A stretch of DNA of 63,990 bases from Pseudomonas sp. AKS31 (GTDB lineage Bacteria; Pseudomonadota; Gammaproteobacteria; Pseudomonadales; Pseudomonadaceae), in assembly GCF_023634765.1 (NCBI RefSeq), contig NZ_JAMLFX010000006.1, forward strand, positions 22,535-86,524. The letters are read 5' to 3'. Both the position numbers and the translations under genes were made by a program. Numbering within the stretch: the first letter of the stretch is position 1; each line of letters starts with the position of its first letter. This document shows positions 13,951-22,957 of the stretch, piece by piece. Below the pieces are notes generated by a model that saw only the letters and a list, made by a program, of their open reading frames with translations, made no database searches and was not told the origin of the DNA.

Positions 13951-16863
13951 TCAAAGGCCCTCGGTGAGCACCCGATCGAGCATGTCGACAAAGAAATCCA
14001 CACTCTGGCGCGATGTCACCATCGGCGGCTTGATCTTCAGAATGTTCAGGTCATCACCAGTCGGCTGCATGAAAATCCCCAGCTCACGCAAGCGATCGCA
14101 TAGCAACGTCGTCTCCTCGGTCGCCGGCTCCAGCGTCTCGCGATTGCGGATCAGCTCCAGCCCCAGATAGAACCCGGAACCGTGCACCGCGCCCACCAAC
14201 GGATGTTTATCGATCAACGCTTCAAGCCGCGCCTTGAAGTGGCCACCGACCACCTGCGCGTTCTCCCAGAGCTTTTCTTCTTCCATGACATCCAGCACCG
14301 CCATGCCGATCTGGCAGCTCACCGGACTGCCGCCCGCCGACGAGAAGAAATAGCCCTCGGCCTCCAACGCCTCGGCAATTTCCCGCCGAGTGATGACCGC
14401 GCCCAGCGGCTGACCGTTGCCCATGCCCTTGGCCATACAGATGATGTCTGGCACCACGCCCTGCTCTTCAAAGCCCCAGAAGAAGTGGCCCATGCGCCCG
14501 TAACCGACCTGCACTTCGTCGGCGATACACACGCCGCCCTGCGCGCGTACAAGCGCATACACCTGCTGCAGATACCCCGGCGGCAGCGAGATGCCGCCGG
14601 CATTGCCATAAACCGGCTCGCAGATGAACCCGGCCAGTTGGCGCTTCTGCTCGGCGAGTTTTGCCAGGTGATGCTCAACGCTGCGCACGTAATCCGGCGC
14701 CGAATCAAGACCGCGGAATTCACCGCGATAAGTGTTTGGCGCAGGCACCGGATGCACCCAGTCCGGGCGGCTTTCCAAGGCTTTCGGGTTATCGGCAATT
14801 GACGTTGATACCGCATCGGCGCCGACCGTCCAGCCGTGATAGGCCTCAAGCACGCTGATCAGGTCGCGGCCGCCGCTGTAGGCCCACGCCAGACGAATCG
14901 CCAGGTCATTGGCCTCGCTGCCGCTGTTGACCAGAAACACCCGATCCATGCCCTCGGGTGCCAGTTTCAGCAAGCGCTCGGAAAACTCCGCCACCGCCGC
15001 ATAGTTGAATCGCGAGTTGGTGTTGAGCAGCGACCACTGCCGCGCCGCGACCGCCGCCATGCGCGGGTGGCCGTGACCGAGCACCGCAACGTTGTTGAGC
15101 ATGTCCAGATAGGAGCGGCCCTGCATGTCGATCAGGTGATTGCGCCAGCCGCGCTCGATGCGCGGCGGATCGACGTAGTAGTGTTTCTGGGTACGGGCGA
15201 AACTGGCATCGCGGCGTTCGAGCAGGGTTTTCGCGTCCAGCTCCGGTTCGGCATCGCAGGCCAGCCCTAACAACGCTGCCGGCGACGGGCACAGTGCCTG
15301 CCACGCCGCTGCTTGCGCCGGGGTACAGAACAACGGCGCATTGAGTTGCGCGCCACGGCACAACTGCACCCGCAACGGGCCGCTCACCGCCCCCAGCACC
15401 TGACCTTTGACCAATGCCGCGCCGCTGTGCAGCGAAGGTGTCACGCCCCAGAGGCGCACGCTGAGTTGCGGGCCATCCAGTTGCAGCACGCCGTCTACTG
15501 CCTGATGCACGACACCAGCGAACGGCGCCTCCACGGCGGTGCCATCGGGCACGCGCAATTCCACGTGCAACGGGAAGGTGTCCGGTTCAACGGCACTGTC
15601 GGGGCGAGTGCGCGACAAACGGTACTGTCCATAACGGCTTGCCGCCAAACCATGGGCCGCCGCCGCTTCGCTCAACAGGTGCTGATCGATGCCTGCCTGT
15701 TCCCAATTACCGGCCTCGAAATGCGGACTCAGGACACCCAGATCAATCAACGCAAATTCACGCCCGACCAGACCGGGCAGCAAGGGCGCAAAACCTTCGC
15801 CGTCGATCGCCGGCAAGCTGTGACCGACGGCAGTGAGGATCGCCGCTTCCATCAGTTCCTGTGGCACCGAAGTGGCCACACGAAAGATTTCCCACTCATG
15901 GCTGAGGTTGTCACGGCTGTAGGTATTCGCAGGGTCGATGCTGACCTGTTGCTCGCCACTGAGTACCAGCACCGCCGCGCGCGCGACGATCAATGGCCAC
16001 AGCGCTTGCAGCTCTGCATGTTGCAGCGGGTTGACCGCGTGGTAAGCCTGCACCGCCGGCAGGATGACAAACGGATCGCCACTGGCGTGATGCAGCAACG
16101 CCGCACAGGTCACCGACAGATCGGTGATGCGCCAGGTGCGCACCAGATCGCCAAAGTCGATCACGCCCTGCAACTGCCAGTGCCGCTGGGCATCGCGCGC
16201 CCAGACGGCGTTGTCATCGGTGATGTCCATGTGGATCGCCTGCACCGGCAGCTTGCCCTGCAACGGCTGCAAGCGGCGTTCAGCCTGTTCGGCGGCATCG
16301 GCAATCAATGTGCGCTGCTGCTCGTCGTTGATCACTGGCAGCAGATGGCTGATCAGGGCACTGGCGTGGCGGGCATCCCACTGCAACGTGCGTTCAAGGC
16401 CCGGATGATCGAACCCGGCCAGCGCCAGATCCATCTCGCCGCAGAGCCGGCCAAACCCCGCCACCACATCGCGCCCCAAATGATCGAGATGCGTGAGCGG
16501 CTGGCCCTCGATGTAATCCAGCAGGCGTACATGGACGGCTTCGCCGCCGACCTCGAGTGACAGCAGATCTTCGCCACTATTGGCCGCTATCACCCGCGGC
16601 ACCGTCACCGCCGAGTGCTCGGCCAGGTACTTGAGCCCGGCATGCTGGGCTTGCAGCTCGACCAGAGCGTAATCGCCACGGCAGATTTTCAGCACGAACC
16701 GACCGCGCGGGCTGTCGACGCGGTAATTGAGATCCTGCTGGCTGCCAAGGGCCTGCAACGTGCCACTGAGTCCGTAATGCTCCGCCAGCCATTGCCGGGC
16801 CTGCTCTGCAGACACCTGCGGGCTGGGCAAACTGGCGCGATGAATCAACGTGGCGAGCGGCAT
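13951..16863 (-). CDS. Kinase / M23-like / class III aminotransferase fusion
   Basis: A 970-residue protein with three parts. Residues 1-330 are an APH/choline kinase-like fold (GRFVLKICRGD, the catalytic loop AIHMDITDDNAVW, VIDFGDLVRTW). Residues about 400-520 resemble an M23 peptidase/lipoyl-like barrel (GTAVEAPFAGVVHQAVDGVL). Residues about 540-970 are a class III aminotransferase (VFLVNSGSEANDLA, CIADEVQVGYGRMG, PLP lysine at K812 in MAKGMGNGQPLG). The same kinase and PLP folds occur as separate hydroxylysine kinase and phospholyase enzymes in animals, so it may phosphorylate an amino alcohol or hydroxy-amine and then eliminate phosphate. It lies upstream of aguBA, so a polyamine-related role is possible but unproven. 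Confidence 0.85.
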   Translation of the reverse strand: MPLATLIHRASLPSPQVSAEQARQWLAEHYGLSGTLQALGSQQDLNYRVDSPRGRFVLKICRGDYALVELQAQHAGLKYLAEHSAVTVPRVIAANSGEDLLSLEVGGEAVHVRLLDYIEGQPLTHLDHLGRDVVAGFGRLCGEMDLALAGFDHPGLERTLQWDARHASALISHLLPVINDEQQRTLIADAAEQAERRLQPLQGKLPVQAIHMDITDDNAVWARDAQRHWQLQGVIDFGDLVRTWRITDLSVTCAALLHHASGDPFVILPAVQAYHAVNPLQHAELQALWPLIVARAAVLVLSGEQQVSIDPANTYSRDNLSHEWEIFRVATSVPQELMEAAILTAVGHSLPAIDGEGFAPLLPGLVGREFALIDLGVLSPHFEAGNWEQAGIDQHLLSEAAAAHGLAASRYGQYRLSRTRPDSAVEPDTFPLHVELRVPDGTAVEAPFAGVVHQAVDGVLQLDGPQLSVRLWGVTPSLHSGAALVKGQVLGAVSGPLRVQLCRGAQLNAPLFCTPAQAAAWQALCPSPAALLGLACDAEPELDAKTLLERRDASFARTQKHYYVDPPRIERGWRNHLIDMQGRSYLDMLNNVAVLGHGHPRMAAVAARQWSLLNTNSRFNYAAVAEFSERLLKLAPEGMDRVFLVNSGSEANDLAIRLAWAYSGGRDLISVLEAYHGWTVGADAVSTSIADNPKALESRPDWVHPVPAPNTYRGEFRGLDSAPDYVRSVEHHLAKLAEQKRQLAGFICEPVYGNAGGISLPPGYLQQVYALVRAQGGVCIADEVQVGYGRMGHFFWGFEEQGVVPDIICMAKGMGNGQPLGAVITRREIAEALEAEGYFFSSAGGSPVSCQIGMAVLDVMEEEKLWENAQVVGGHFKARLEALIDKHPLVGAVHGSGFYLGLELIRNRETLEPATEETTLLCDRLRELGIFMQPTGDDLNILKIKPPMVTSRQSVDFFVDMLDRVLTEGL

Positions 16864-16885
16864 GAAACGACCCCTGAAATTTTAT

Positions 16886-16895
16886 TAGGCGCCTA
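16886..16895. promoter_or_regulatory. Palindrome upstream of the aminotransferase fusion
   Basis: TAGGCGCCTA is a perfect 10-base palindrome 23 bases upstream of the ATG at 16863. Position suggests an operator. No regulator gene lies next to it. Confidence 0.3.
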
Positions 16896-17029
16896 TATCG
16901 CCATTGCTTCACAGGATCCGCAACCCCCAACCGCGTAAAGGTATCGGGGTTATTTCTCTTCCGGCACTCGCACCCTTGGACACTTTGCGCAAGAATGTCG
17001 GCCATTCACACCTGCCTATGGAAATCCTC

Positions 17030-17575
17030 ATGAATGTAATCACCACCGACCTGCCCGGTGTCCTGATCATCGAACCGAAGGTGTTCGGTGACGAGCGCGG
17101 TTTTTTCTACGAGAGCTTCAATGCCAAAGCGTTCCAGGACGCCACCGGTCTGGACACGCAGTTCGTCCAGGACAACCACTCGCGTTCGCAAAAAGGCGTA
17201 TTGCGTGGCCTGCATTACCAACTGCAAAACACCCAGGGCAAACTGGTCCGCGTGACCGTTGGCGAAGTATTGGATGTGGCCGTGGATATTCGCCGCAGCT
17301 CGCCGCACTTCGGCAAATCCGTAGCGGTACGTCTTTCGGCCGACAATCATCGCCAACTGTGGGTACCGGAAGGTTTCGCCCATGGTTTCGTGGTGCTGAG
17401 CGAGTTCGCCGAATTCCTCTACAAGACCACCAATTACTACGACCCATCGTCCGAGCGCAGCATTCGCTGGGATGACCCGGCTCTTGGCATCGACTGGCAG
17501 CTGGACGAAGCGCCGAAGCTGTCCGCCAAGGATCAAGCCGCCGCTCTGCTCAAGGACGCTGACGTCTTCGCCTGA
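17030..17575 (+). CDS. rmlC: dTDP-4-dehydrorhamnose 3,5-epimerase
   Basis: A 181-residue cupin enzyme of dTDP-L-rhamnose synthesis. The motifs DERGFFYESFNAKAF, FVQDNHSRSQKGVLRGLHYQ (with the catalytic His), the VDIRRSSPHFGK strand and VPEGFAHGFVVLSE are all present, and the length is typical. I start at the ATG at 17030; an in-frame ATG at 17018 is possible. The other rml genes (B, D, A) are not next to it in this window, yet dctBD follow as in P. aeruginosa, so the rest of the pathway must be elsewhere or lost. Confidence 0.95.
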   Translation: MNVITTDLPGVLIIEPKVFGDERGFFYESFNAKAFQDATGLDTQFVQDNHSRSQKGVLRGLHYQLQNTQGKLVRVTVGEVLDVAVDIRRSSPHFGKSVAVRLSADNHRQLWVPEGFAHGFVVLSEFAEFLYKTTNYYDPSSERSIRWDDPALGIDWQLDEAPKLSAKDQAAALLKDADVFA

Positions 17576-17616
17576 GCCTAGGCATAATGCGCCTGTCCCT
17601 ACAGGCGCATCGGCTC

Positions 17617-19425
17617 ATGAAACCAACTCTTCCCCCCAGACCTCGCTGGCGCAGTCTTGCCCTGCTGGCCCTGTGTCTTGCGCCGCTGCTGTGGCCGCTG
17701 GAACATCTCGCCGAGCGCTATTACCGCAGCGAACTCGCCGGACAGAACCGCCAGACCCTCGACCTCTACGTCGCCAACCTGCTGGGCACCCTGCACCGCT
17801 ATGAAGTGTTGCCGCAGATCCTCGGCGACCTGCCCGCCCTGCGCGCGGTACTCGGCGCACCGGACGACGGCGTCACCCAAGGCAATGCCAATCGCCTGCT
17901 GAAGAACATCGCTGCGCAGACCGGCGCCGAAGTCATGTACCTGATGGACACCAGCGGCCAGACGCTGGCAGCGTCGAACTGGGACAAGCACGACAGTTTC
18001 GTCGGTCGCAATTTCTCCTTCCGTCCCTACTTCAGCGAAGCCATGGCCGGACGCCTCGGACGCTTTTTCGGCCTCGGCACCACATCAGCCAAACGCGGTT
18101 ACTTCTTCGCTGCCGCCGTGCGCAATGGCGAAAAAATCATCGGCGTGCTGGTGATCAAGGTCGACCTCGACCACACCGAAAGCCTGTGGGGCAAAACCCC
18201 GGAACAACTGTTGGTGACCGACCACAACGGCGTGGTGATTCTCACCTCGCGTCCGGAATGGCGCTTCCGCTCGACCCGTAACTTGAGTGACAGCGAACGC
18301 TCGGCGATCACCGCTATCCAGCCTTACCCGACCCGCGCACCGCGGCCGCTGAACCTAAGCCCCAGCGCATGGCTGACCCAGACCCACGACATCGCCGAAA
18401 CCGGCTGGAGCGTGAGCATCCTCGCCCCGCGCACGCTGATCGACCGCCCGGTGCGCACCGTGGTTGCCATCGGCGGCGCCACGCTGCTGGTGCTGATGCT
18501 GTTGCTCGGTCTGATGATGCAACGCCGCCGGCATTATCTGGAACGCATCGCCTTCGAGGCCAAGGCTCGTCGTGAACTGGAAGGCCGCGTCGCCGAGCGC
18601 ACCAGCGACCTCGAAGGCCTCAACCGGCGTTTGAAGGAGGAAGTGCTGGAGCGTGAACAGGCCCAGCAGGAGCTGGTGCGTGCTCAGGACGACCTGGTCC
18701 AGGCCGGCAAGCTGTCAGCGCTGGGCACCATGTCGGCGAGCATCAGCCACGAACTCAATCAGCCGCTGGCAGCGATCCGCAGCTACGCGGAAAACGCCGA
18801 AGTGCTGCTCGATCATCAACGCATCGACGACGCCCGCGGCAACCTCAAACTGATCAGCGAACTGACCGGCCGCATGGCCTCGATCATCGCCCACCTGCGC
18901 GCTTTCGCCCGCCGTGATCGCCACGCGCCGGAAAGCGTTGCCCTGCAACCGGCGCTCGACGATGCCCTGGCGCTGCTGGCCAAACGTCGGCGCAGCATGG
19001 AAGTCGAACTGATCCGCGATCTGCCCGCCGCCACGCTGTGGGTCGAGGCCGGGGAAACGCGCCTGCGTCAGGTGCTTGGCAACCTGCTGGCCAATGCCCT
19101 CGACGCGCTCACCGAGAAAGGCCCGCCGCGCAAACTGTGGCTGAGTGCCGAATCCACCGCCGAGGGCGTCAATCTGTACATTCGCGACAACGGCCCGGGC
19201 TTTTGCATGGAAGCCCTCGGCCGCGCCAGCGAGCCCTTTTACACCACCAAGACCCGCACTCAGGGCCTGGGCCTGGGGCTGGCGATTTGTGAAACGCTGA
19301 TGCGCGCCTTCGGTGGTGAACTGTCGTTCGCCAACCACAAGCAAGGTGGCGCCTTGATTACCCTGCGGCTGCGCGCCGGTGCGCCGGGGGTCAGCCTGCA
19401 ACCGTCCGAGGATCGAAGTGCATGA
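17617..19425 (+). CDS. dctB: C4-dicarboxylate sensor histidine kinase DctB
   Basis: A 602-residue membrane kinase. A TM helix is at about residues 12-28, followed by a periplasmic double-PAS sensor (to about 280) with SFRPYFSEAMAGRLGRFFGL, which is typical of DctB. TM2 is at about 281-303 and a coiled-coil linker follows. The H-box ISHELNQPLAAIRSYAENA has H378, and the ATP-binding domain shows NLLANALDAL, DNGPGF and GLGLGLAIC. It should sense succinate-type acids and phosphorylate the DctD partner, whose gene overlaps its stop (ATGA). The expected dctPQM transport genes do not follow. Confidence 0.92.
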   Translation: MKPTLPPRPRWRSLALLALCLAPLLWPLEHLAERYYRSELAGQNRQTLDLYVANLLGTLHRYEVLPQILGDLPALRAVLGAPDDGVTQGNANRLLKNIAAQTGAEVMYLMDTSGQTLAASNWDKHDSFVGRNFSFRPYFSEAMAGRLGRFFGLGTTSAKRGYFFAAAVRNGEKIIGVLVIKVDLDHTESLWGKTPEQLLVTDHNGVVILTSRPEWRFRSTRNLSDSERSAITAIQPYPTRAPRPLNLSPSAWLTQTHDIAETGWSVSILAPRTLIDRPVRTVVAIGGATLLVLMLLLGLMMQRRRHYLERIAFEAKARRELEGRVAERTSDLEGLNRRLKEEVLEREQAQQELVRAQDDLVQAGKLSALGTMSASISHELNQPLAAIRSYAENAEVLLDHQRIDDARGNLKLISELTGRMASIIAHLRAFARRDRHAPESVALQPALDDALALLAKRRRSMEVELIRDLPAATLWVEAGETRLRQVLGNLLANALDALTEKGPPRKLWLSAESTAEGVNLYIRDNGPGFCMEALGRASEPFYTTKTRTQGLGLGLAICETLMRAFGGELSFANHKQGGALITLRLRAGAPGVSLQPSEDRSA

Positions 19426-20807
19426 CCATCGACAATCGCATTCAGGTGGTGTTGATCGACGACGATCCGCACCTGCGTCAGGCCCTCGGCCAGACCCTGG
19501 ATCTGGCCGGCCTGAAAATTCTGCCGCTGTCCGAAGCCAAAGGACTGGCCGCACAACTTGAGCGTGACTGGCCTGGCGTGGTGGTCAGTGACATTCGCAT
19601 GCCGGGCATGGACGGTCTCGAATTGCTGGCCGAACTGCACGCGCAGGATCCGGAACTGCCAGTGCTGCTGATCACCGGCCACGGCGACGTACCGCTGGCG
19701 GTGCAGGCCATGCGGGCCGGCGCTTACGATTTTCTCGAAAAACCGTTTGCCAGCGATGCGCTGCTCGACAGCGTGCGTCGCGCCCTCGCCTTGCGCCGCC
19801 TGGTGCTGGACAACCGCAGCCTGCGCTTAGCCCTCAGTGACCGCAATGAACTGAGCGCGCGGCTGGTCGGCCATTCGACGCCGATGCTGCGCCTGCGTGA
19901 GCAGATCGGCGCGCTGGCCGCGACCAAGGCGGACGTGCTGATCCTCGGCGAAACCGGCGCCGGCAAAGAGGTGGTCGCCCGTGCGCTGCACGATTTGTCC
20001 AGCCGTCGTAATGGCCCGTTCGTGGCGATCAACGCCGGCGCACTCGCCGAGTCCGTGGTGGAAAGCGAACTGTTCGGCCACGAACCCGGCGCGTTCACCG
20101 GTGCGCAGAAACGCCGCATCGGCAAATTCGAATTTGCCAACGGCGGCACATTGTTTCTCGATGAAATCGAGAGCATGAGCATGGATGTGCAGGTGAAGTT
20201 GCTGCGCATGCTGCAAGAGCGCGTGGTCGAGCGTCTGGGGGGTAATCAACTGATCCCGCTGGACATCCGCGTGATTGCCGCGACCAAGGAAGACCTGCGT
20301 CAGGCCGCCGATCAAGGCCGCTTCCGTGCCGACTTGTATTACCGCCTCAACGTTGCACCGCTGCGCATTCCGCCGCTGCGCGAACGCGGCGAAGATGCGT
20401 TGGTGCTGTTCCAGCATTACGCCGATGAAGCCAGCGCCCGCCACGGCCTGCCGCCCCACGAACTGCAACCGGCGCAACGCGCCTTGCTGCTGCGTCACAC
20501 CTGGCCGGGCAACGTACGCGAATTGCAGAATGCCGCCGAACGTTTCGCCCTCGGCCTGGAACTGGCGCTGGATAACGCTGACGCTGAAAGCGCTGGCAGC
20601 ACCACGGTCGAAGTCATCAATGGCGGTCTGAGCGAGCAAGTGGAAAATTTCGAGAAGTCGCTGATCGCCGCGGAACTGGCGCGCTCGCACAGTTCGGTGC
20701 GCAGCCTCGCCGAGGCCTTGGGTATTCCGCGCAAGACCCTGCATGACAAGTTGCGCAAGCATGGCCTCAACTTTGGCGACAGCAGCCATGGGGACGAAAA
20801 CGAATGA
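19422..20807 (+). CDS. dctD: Sigma-54-dependent response regulator DctD
   Basis: A 461-residue NtrC-type activator. The receiver domain has D57 in VVVSDIRMPGMDG. The AAA+ domain has Walker A GETGAGKE, the sigma-54 contact loop GAFTGAQKRR, and Walker B GGTLFLDEIE. A Fis-type helix-turn-helix ends the protein (SVRSLAEALGIPRKTLHDKL). It starts inside the dctB stop and its own end overlaps the next gene, so the three are probably cotranscribed. Its known targets in pseudomonads are C4-dicarboxylate transporters driven by sigma-54 promoters. Confidence 0.93.
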   Translation: MTIDNRIQVVLIDDDPHLRQALGQTLDLAGLKILPLSEAKGLAAQLERDWPGVVVSDIRMPGMDGLELLAELHAQDPELPVLLITGHGDVPLAVQAMRAGAYDFLEKPFASDALLDSVRRALALRRLVLDNRSLRLALSDRNELSARLVGHSTPMLRLREQIGALAATKADVLILGETGAGKEVVARALHDLSSRRNGPFVAINAGALAESVVESELFGHEPGAFTGAQKRRIGKFEFANGGTLFLDEIESMSMDVQVKLLRMLQERVVERLGGNQLIPLDIRVIAATKEDLRQAADQGRFRADLYYRLNVAPLRIPPLRERGEDALVLFQHYADEASARHGLPPHELQPAQRALLLRHTWPGNVRELQNAAERFALGLELALDNADAESAGSTTVEVINGGLSEQVENFEKSLIAAELARSHSSVRSLAEALGIPRKTLHDKLRKHGLNFGDSSHGDENE

Positions 20808-21259
20808 GCACCGACAGTCGCTATCTGGAATCGGTCCTGCATCACGACATTCCCCTGACGCGGGACATGGGGCTGAAGGTGCTCGACTGGCACGAGCAGC
20901 AACTGAGCCTGCATCTGCCTCTCGATCCCAACGTCAATCACAAGAGCACCATGTTCGGTGGCAGCCTCTACTGCGGCGCAGTGCTGGCCGGTTGGGGCTG
21001 GTTGCATTTGCGTCTGAAGGAAGAAGGCATCACCGACGGGCACATTGTGATTCAAGAAGGGCAGATCAGTTATCCACTGCCCGTGACCGGCGATGCCGTG
21101 GCGATTTGCCCGGCGCCGGATGCAAAGGTGTGGAAAAAGTTTCTGACGATGTATCAGCGTTATGGGCGGGCGCGGTTGACGCTTGATACGCGGATCGTCA
21201 ATGCGGGAAGTGATGAGGATGCTGTGACATTTACCGGGCAGTACGTTTTGCATCGCTGA
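20804..21259 (+). CDS. YiiD C-terminal-type thioesterase
   Basis: A 151-residue hot-dog-fold protein matching the YiiD C-terminal domain: MGLKVLDWHEQQLSLHLPL, then NHKSTMFGGSLYCGAVLAGW with the conserved Asn-His and GGS helix, and QYVLHR at the end. These are putative acyl-CoA or acyl-ACP thioesterases. The start overlaps dctD in an ATGA, so translation is probably coupled, although no functional link to dicarboxylate sensing is obvious. Confidence 0.8.
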   Translation: MSTDSRYLESVLHHDIPLTRDMGLKVLDWHEQQLSLHLPLDPNVNHKSTMFGGSLYCGAVLAGWGWLHLRLKEEGITDGHIVIQEGQISYPLPVTGDAVAICPAPDAKVWKKFLTMYQRYGRARLTLDTRIVNAGSDEDAVTFTGQYVLHR

Positions 21260-21271
21260 CAATCAAAAGCA

Positions 21272-21447
21272 CCTCACCCTAACCCTCTCCCAAAGGGAGA
21301 GGGTTAGGGTGAGGTGTCTTGCGTTGGACATCGACCTGAAAGATCGAAGCGATTATGGATTCAGCAAAACTCGACCAGGTCGGCGCTACTCTCAAATATC
21401 CCGGGATCGGCTCCCTCTCCTGAGGGAGAGGGCTGGGGTGAGGGGGA
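21272..21447. repeat. Composite repeat, family 'CCCTCACCCTAACCCTCTCCC' (copy 1)
   Basis: The first half is a perfect 19- to 20-bp hairpin (21272-21313). A spacer of about 95 bases containing GACATCGACCTGAAAGATCG follows, and then an inverted end, CCCTCTCC-TGA-GGGAGAGGG with GGGTGAGGGGG. Other copies are at 29696, 43939, 51280 and 55232. It lies between the convergent thioesterase and cysQ genes and can act as a terminator for both. Confidence 0.9.
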
Positions 21448-21463
21448 TTGCGGATCAGCCCAC

Positions 21464-22306
21464 TTAACCCCGGGCCAACTCCAACAACCTCGCGCGCCAG
21501 GCCGCCTTCGCCGGCAATGCCAAAAAGAACTCGTTCAACAGCGATTCCCGTGCCGGATAACAAAACGCTTCCCCCCGCAGATCCAACACTTCACCACCCG
21601 CGCCTTCCAGCACACCTTGCGCCGCCGCCGTGTCCCACTGCGAAGTCGGCGCCAGGCGCGGATAGCAATCCGCCGCGCCTTCAGCCAGCAGGCAGAATTT
21701 CAGCGAGCTGCCAATGTTGGTCAATTGCAACTCGCCCAGACTGGCACTCAGCCCGGCCAACAGACGTTCCTGCTCGGGACTCGAATGGCGACGGCTGGCC
21801 ACCACGGTAAACGCCTCTCCCGGCCCCGGCACATCGCGCACCTGAATCGCGACCGGTGTGCCGCCCTTGTCGCAGCGCCATGCGCCTAGCCCGGCGCCGC
21901 CAACGTAGAAACGACCATTGGTTGGCATCGATACCACGCCGAATACCACGCGGCCGTTTTCGATCAGCGCAATGTTCACGGTGAACTCTTCGCTACCGCT
22001 GATGAACTCCTTGGTGCCATCCAGCGGATCCACCAACCACCAGCGTTGCCAGCCAGCGCGTACGCTCTGAGGGATGTTGGCGTCTTCTTCCGACAACACT
22101 GGAATGCTCGGATCCAGCGCCGTCAGCCCGGCGACGATCAAGTGGTGCGCGGCCAGATCCGCCGCTGTCACGGGCGAGTCATCGGACTTGGCCGTGACTT
22201 CAACGCCGGCGCGCCAGAACGGCAGAATCGCCTCGCCGGCCTGCAAGGCCAGCTCTACGACCGGCGCCATCAACGGGTGGGGAAACTTCATCGATATCTC
22301 ACTCAT
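21464..22306 (-). CDS. cysQ: 3'(2'),5'-bisphosphate nucleotidase CysQ
   Basis: A 280-residue inositol-monophosphatase-fold enzyme that removes the 3' phosphate of PAP formed in sulfate assimilation. Metal-site motifs are SEED (LSEEDANIP), WLVDPLDGTKEFISG and WDTAAAQGVLEGAGG near the C-terminus. ATG at 22306 overlaps the nudE stop (ATGA); a second ATG at residue 6 (MKFPHPL) is possible. The nudE-cysQ pairing is the usual order in pseudomonads. Confidence 0.95.
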   Translation of the reverse strand: MSEISMKFPHPLMAPVVELALQAGEAILPFWRAGVEVTAKSDDSPVTAADLAAHHLIVAGLTALDPSIPVLSEEDANIPQSVRAGWQRWWLVDPLDGTKEFISGSEEFTVNIALIENGRVVFGVVSMPTNGRFYVGGAGLGAWRCDKGGTPVAIQVRDVPGPGEAFTVVASRRHSSPEQERLLAGLSASLGELQLTNIGSSLKFCLLAEGAADCYPRLAPTSQWDTAAAQGVLEGAGGEVLDLRGEAFCYPARESLLNEFFLALPAKAAWRARLLELARG

Positions 22307-22869
22307 GCTGGAAAGAACCCGCGCTCGGTCAGCAGATCGCGGGCCAAATACAGTGCAGCCAACGCGCGACCTTCAGAGAATTGAGGATTGAGCGCCAGCG
22401 ACGACAATTCGCGCAGGTTCACTTTGTCGACGCGCATCGGTTCGGGCTCGTCGCCTTCCAGGCGCTCTTCGTACAAATCAGTCGCCAGGACCACCTGAAT
22501 CTTCTGGCTCATGTAACCAGGCGACAGCGACAGCTCGGTCAGATGTTCCAGTTGTCGCGCGCCAAAACCGGCCTCTTCCTTGAGTTCACGCTCGGCTGCC
22601 GCCAACACATCTTCGCCCGGTTCGATCAAACCTTTAGGCAAGGACAGTTCGTACTCATCGGTACCGCCGCAGTATTCCTCGACCAGCACTGCGTGTTCAG
22701 CATCCAGCATCGCCACGATCATCACCGCGCCGTAGCCCGCAACTTTGCCGACCAGACGCTCATAAGTGCGTTCCACGCCGTTGGAAAAACGCAGTTTGAG
22801 TTCTTCGACACAAAACAGGCGACTGGTGGCGACGATCTCGCGGGCAAGTACGGTGGGTTTCTGGCGCAT
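22303..22869 (-). CDS. nudE: ADP compounds hydrolase NudE
   Basis: A 188-residue Nudix hydrolase acting on ADP-ribose, NADH and Ap3A-type compounds. The Nudix box is complete (GLIEPGEDVLAAAERELKEE followed by AGF). The N-terminal VEELKLRFSNGVERTYERLV strand pattern is that of NudE. It is the first gene of the nudE-cysQ pair and is divergent from the nucleotidase gene at 22958. Confidence 0.93.
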   Translation of the reverse strand: MRQKPTVLAREIVATSRLFCVEELKLRFSNGVERTYERLVGKVAGYGAVMIVAMLDAEHAVLVEEYCGGTDEYELSLPKGLIEPGEDVLAAAERELKEEAGFGARQLEHLTELSLSPGYMSQKIQVVLATDLYEERLEGDEPEPMRVDKVNLRELSSLALNPQFSEGRALAALYLARDLLTERGFFPA

Positions 22870-22957
22870 GCAAAGCTCCTTGGCGTGAACGCGCTACTAT
22901 AACGCGGCTTTCCCGATTGTTTATGTCGGATATCTTTCTACCGTTCGAGACGTTGCC

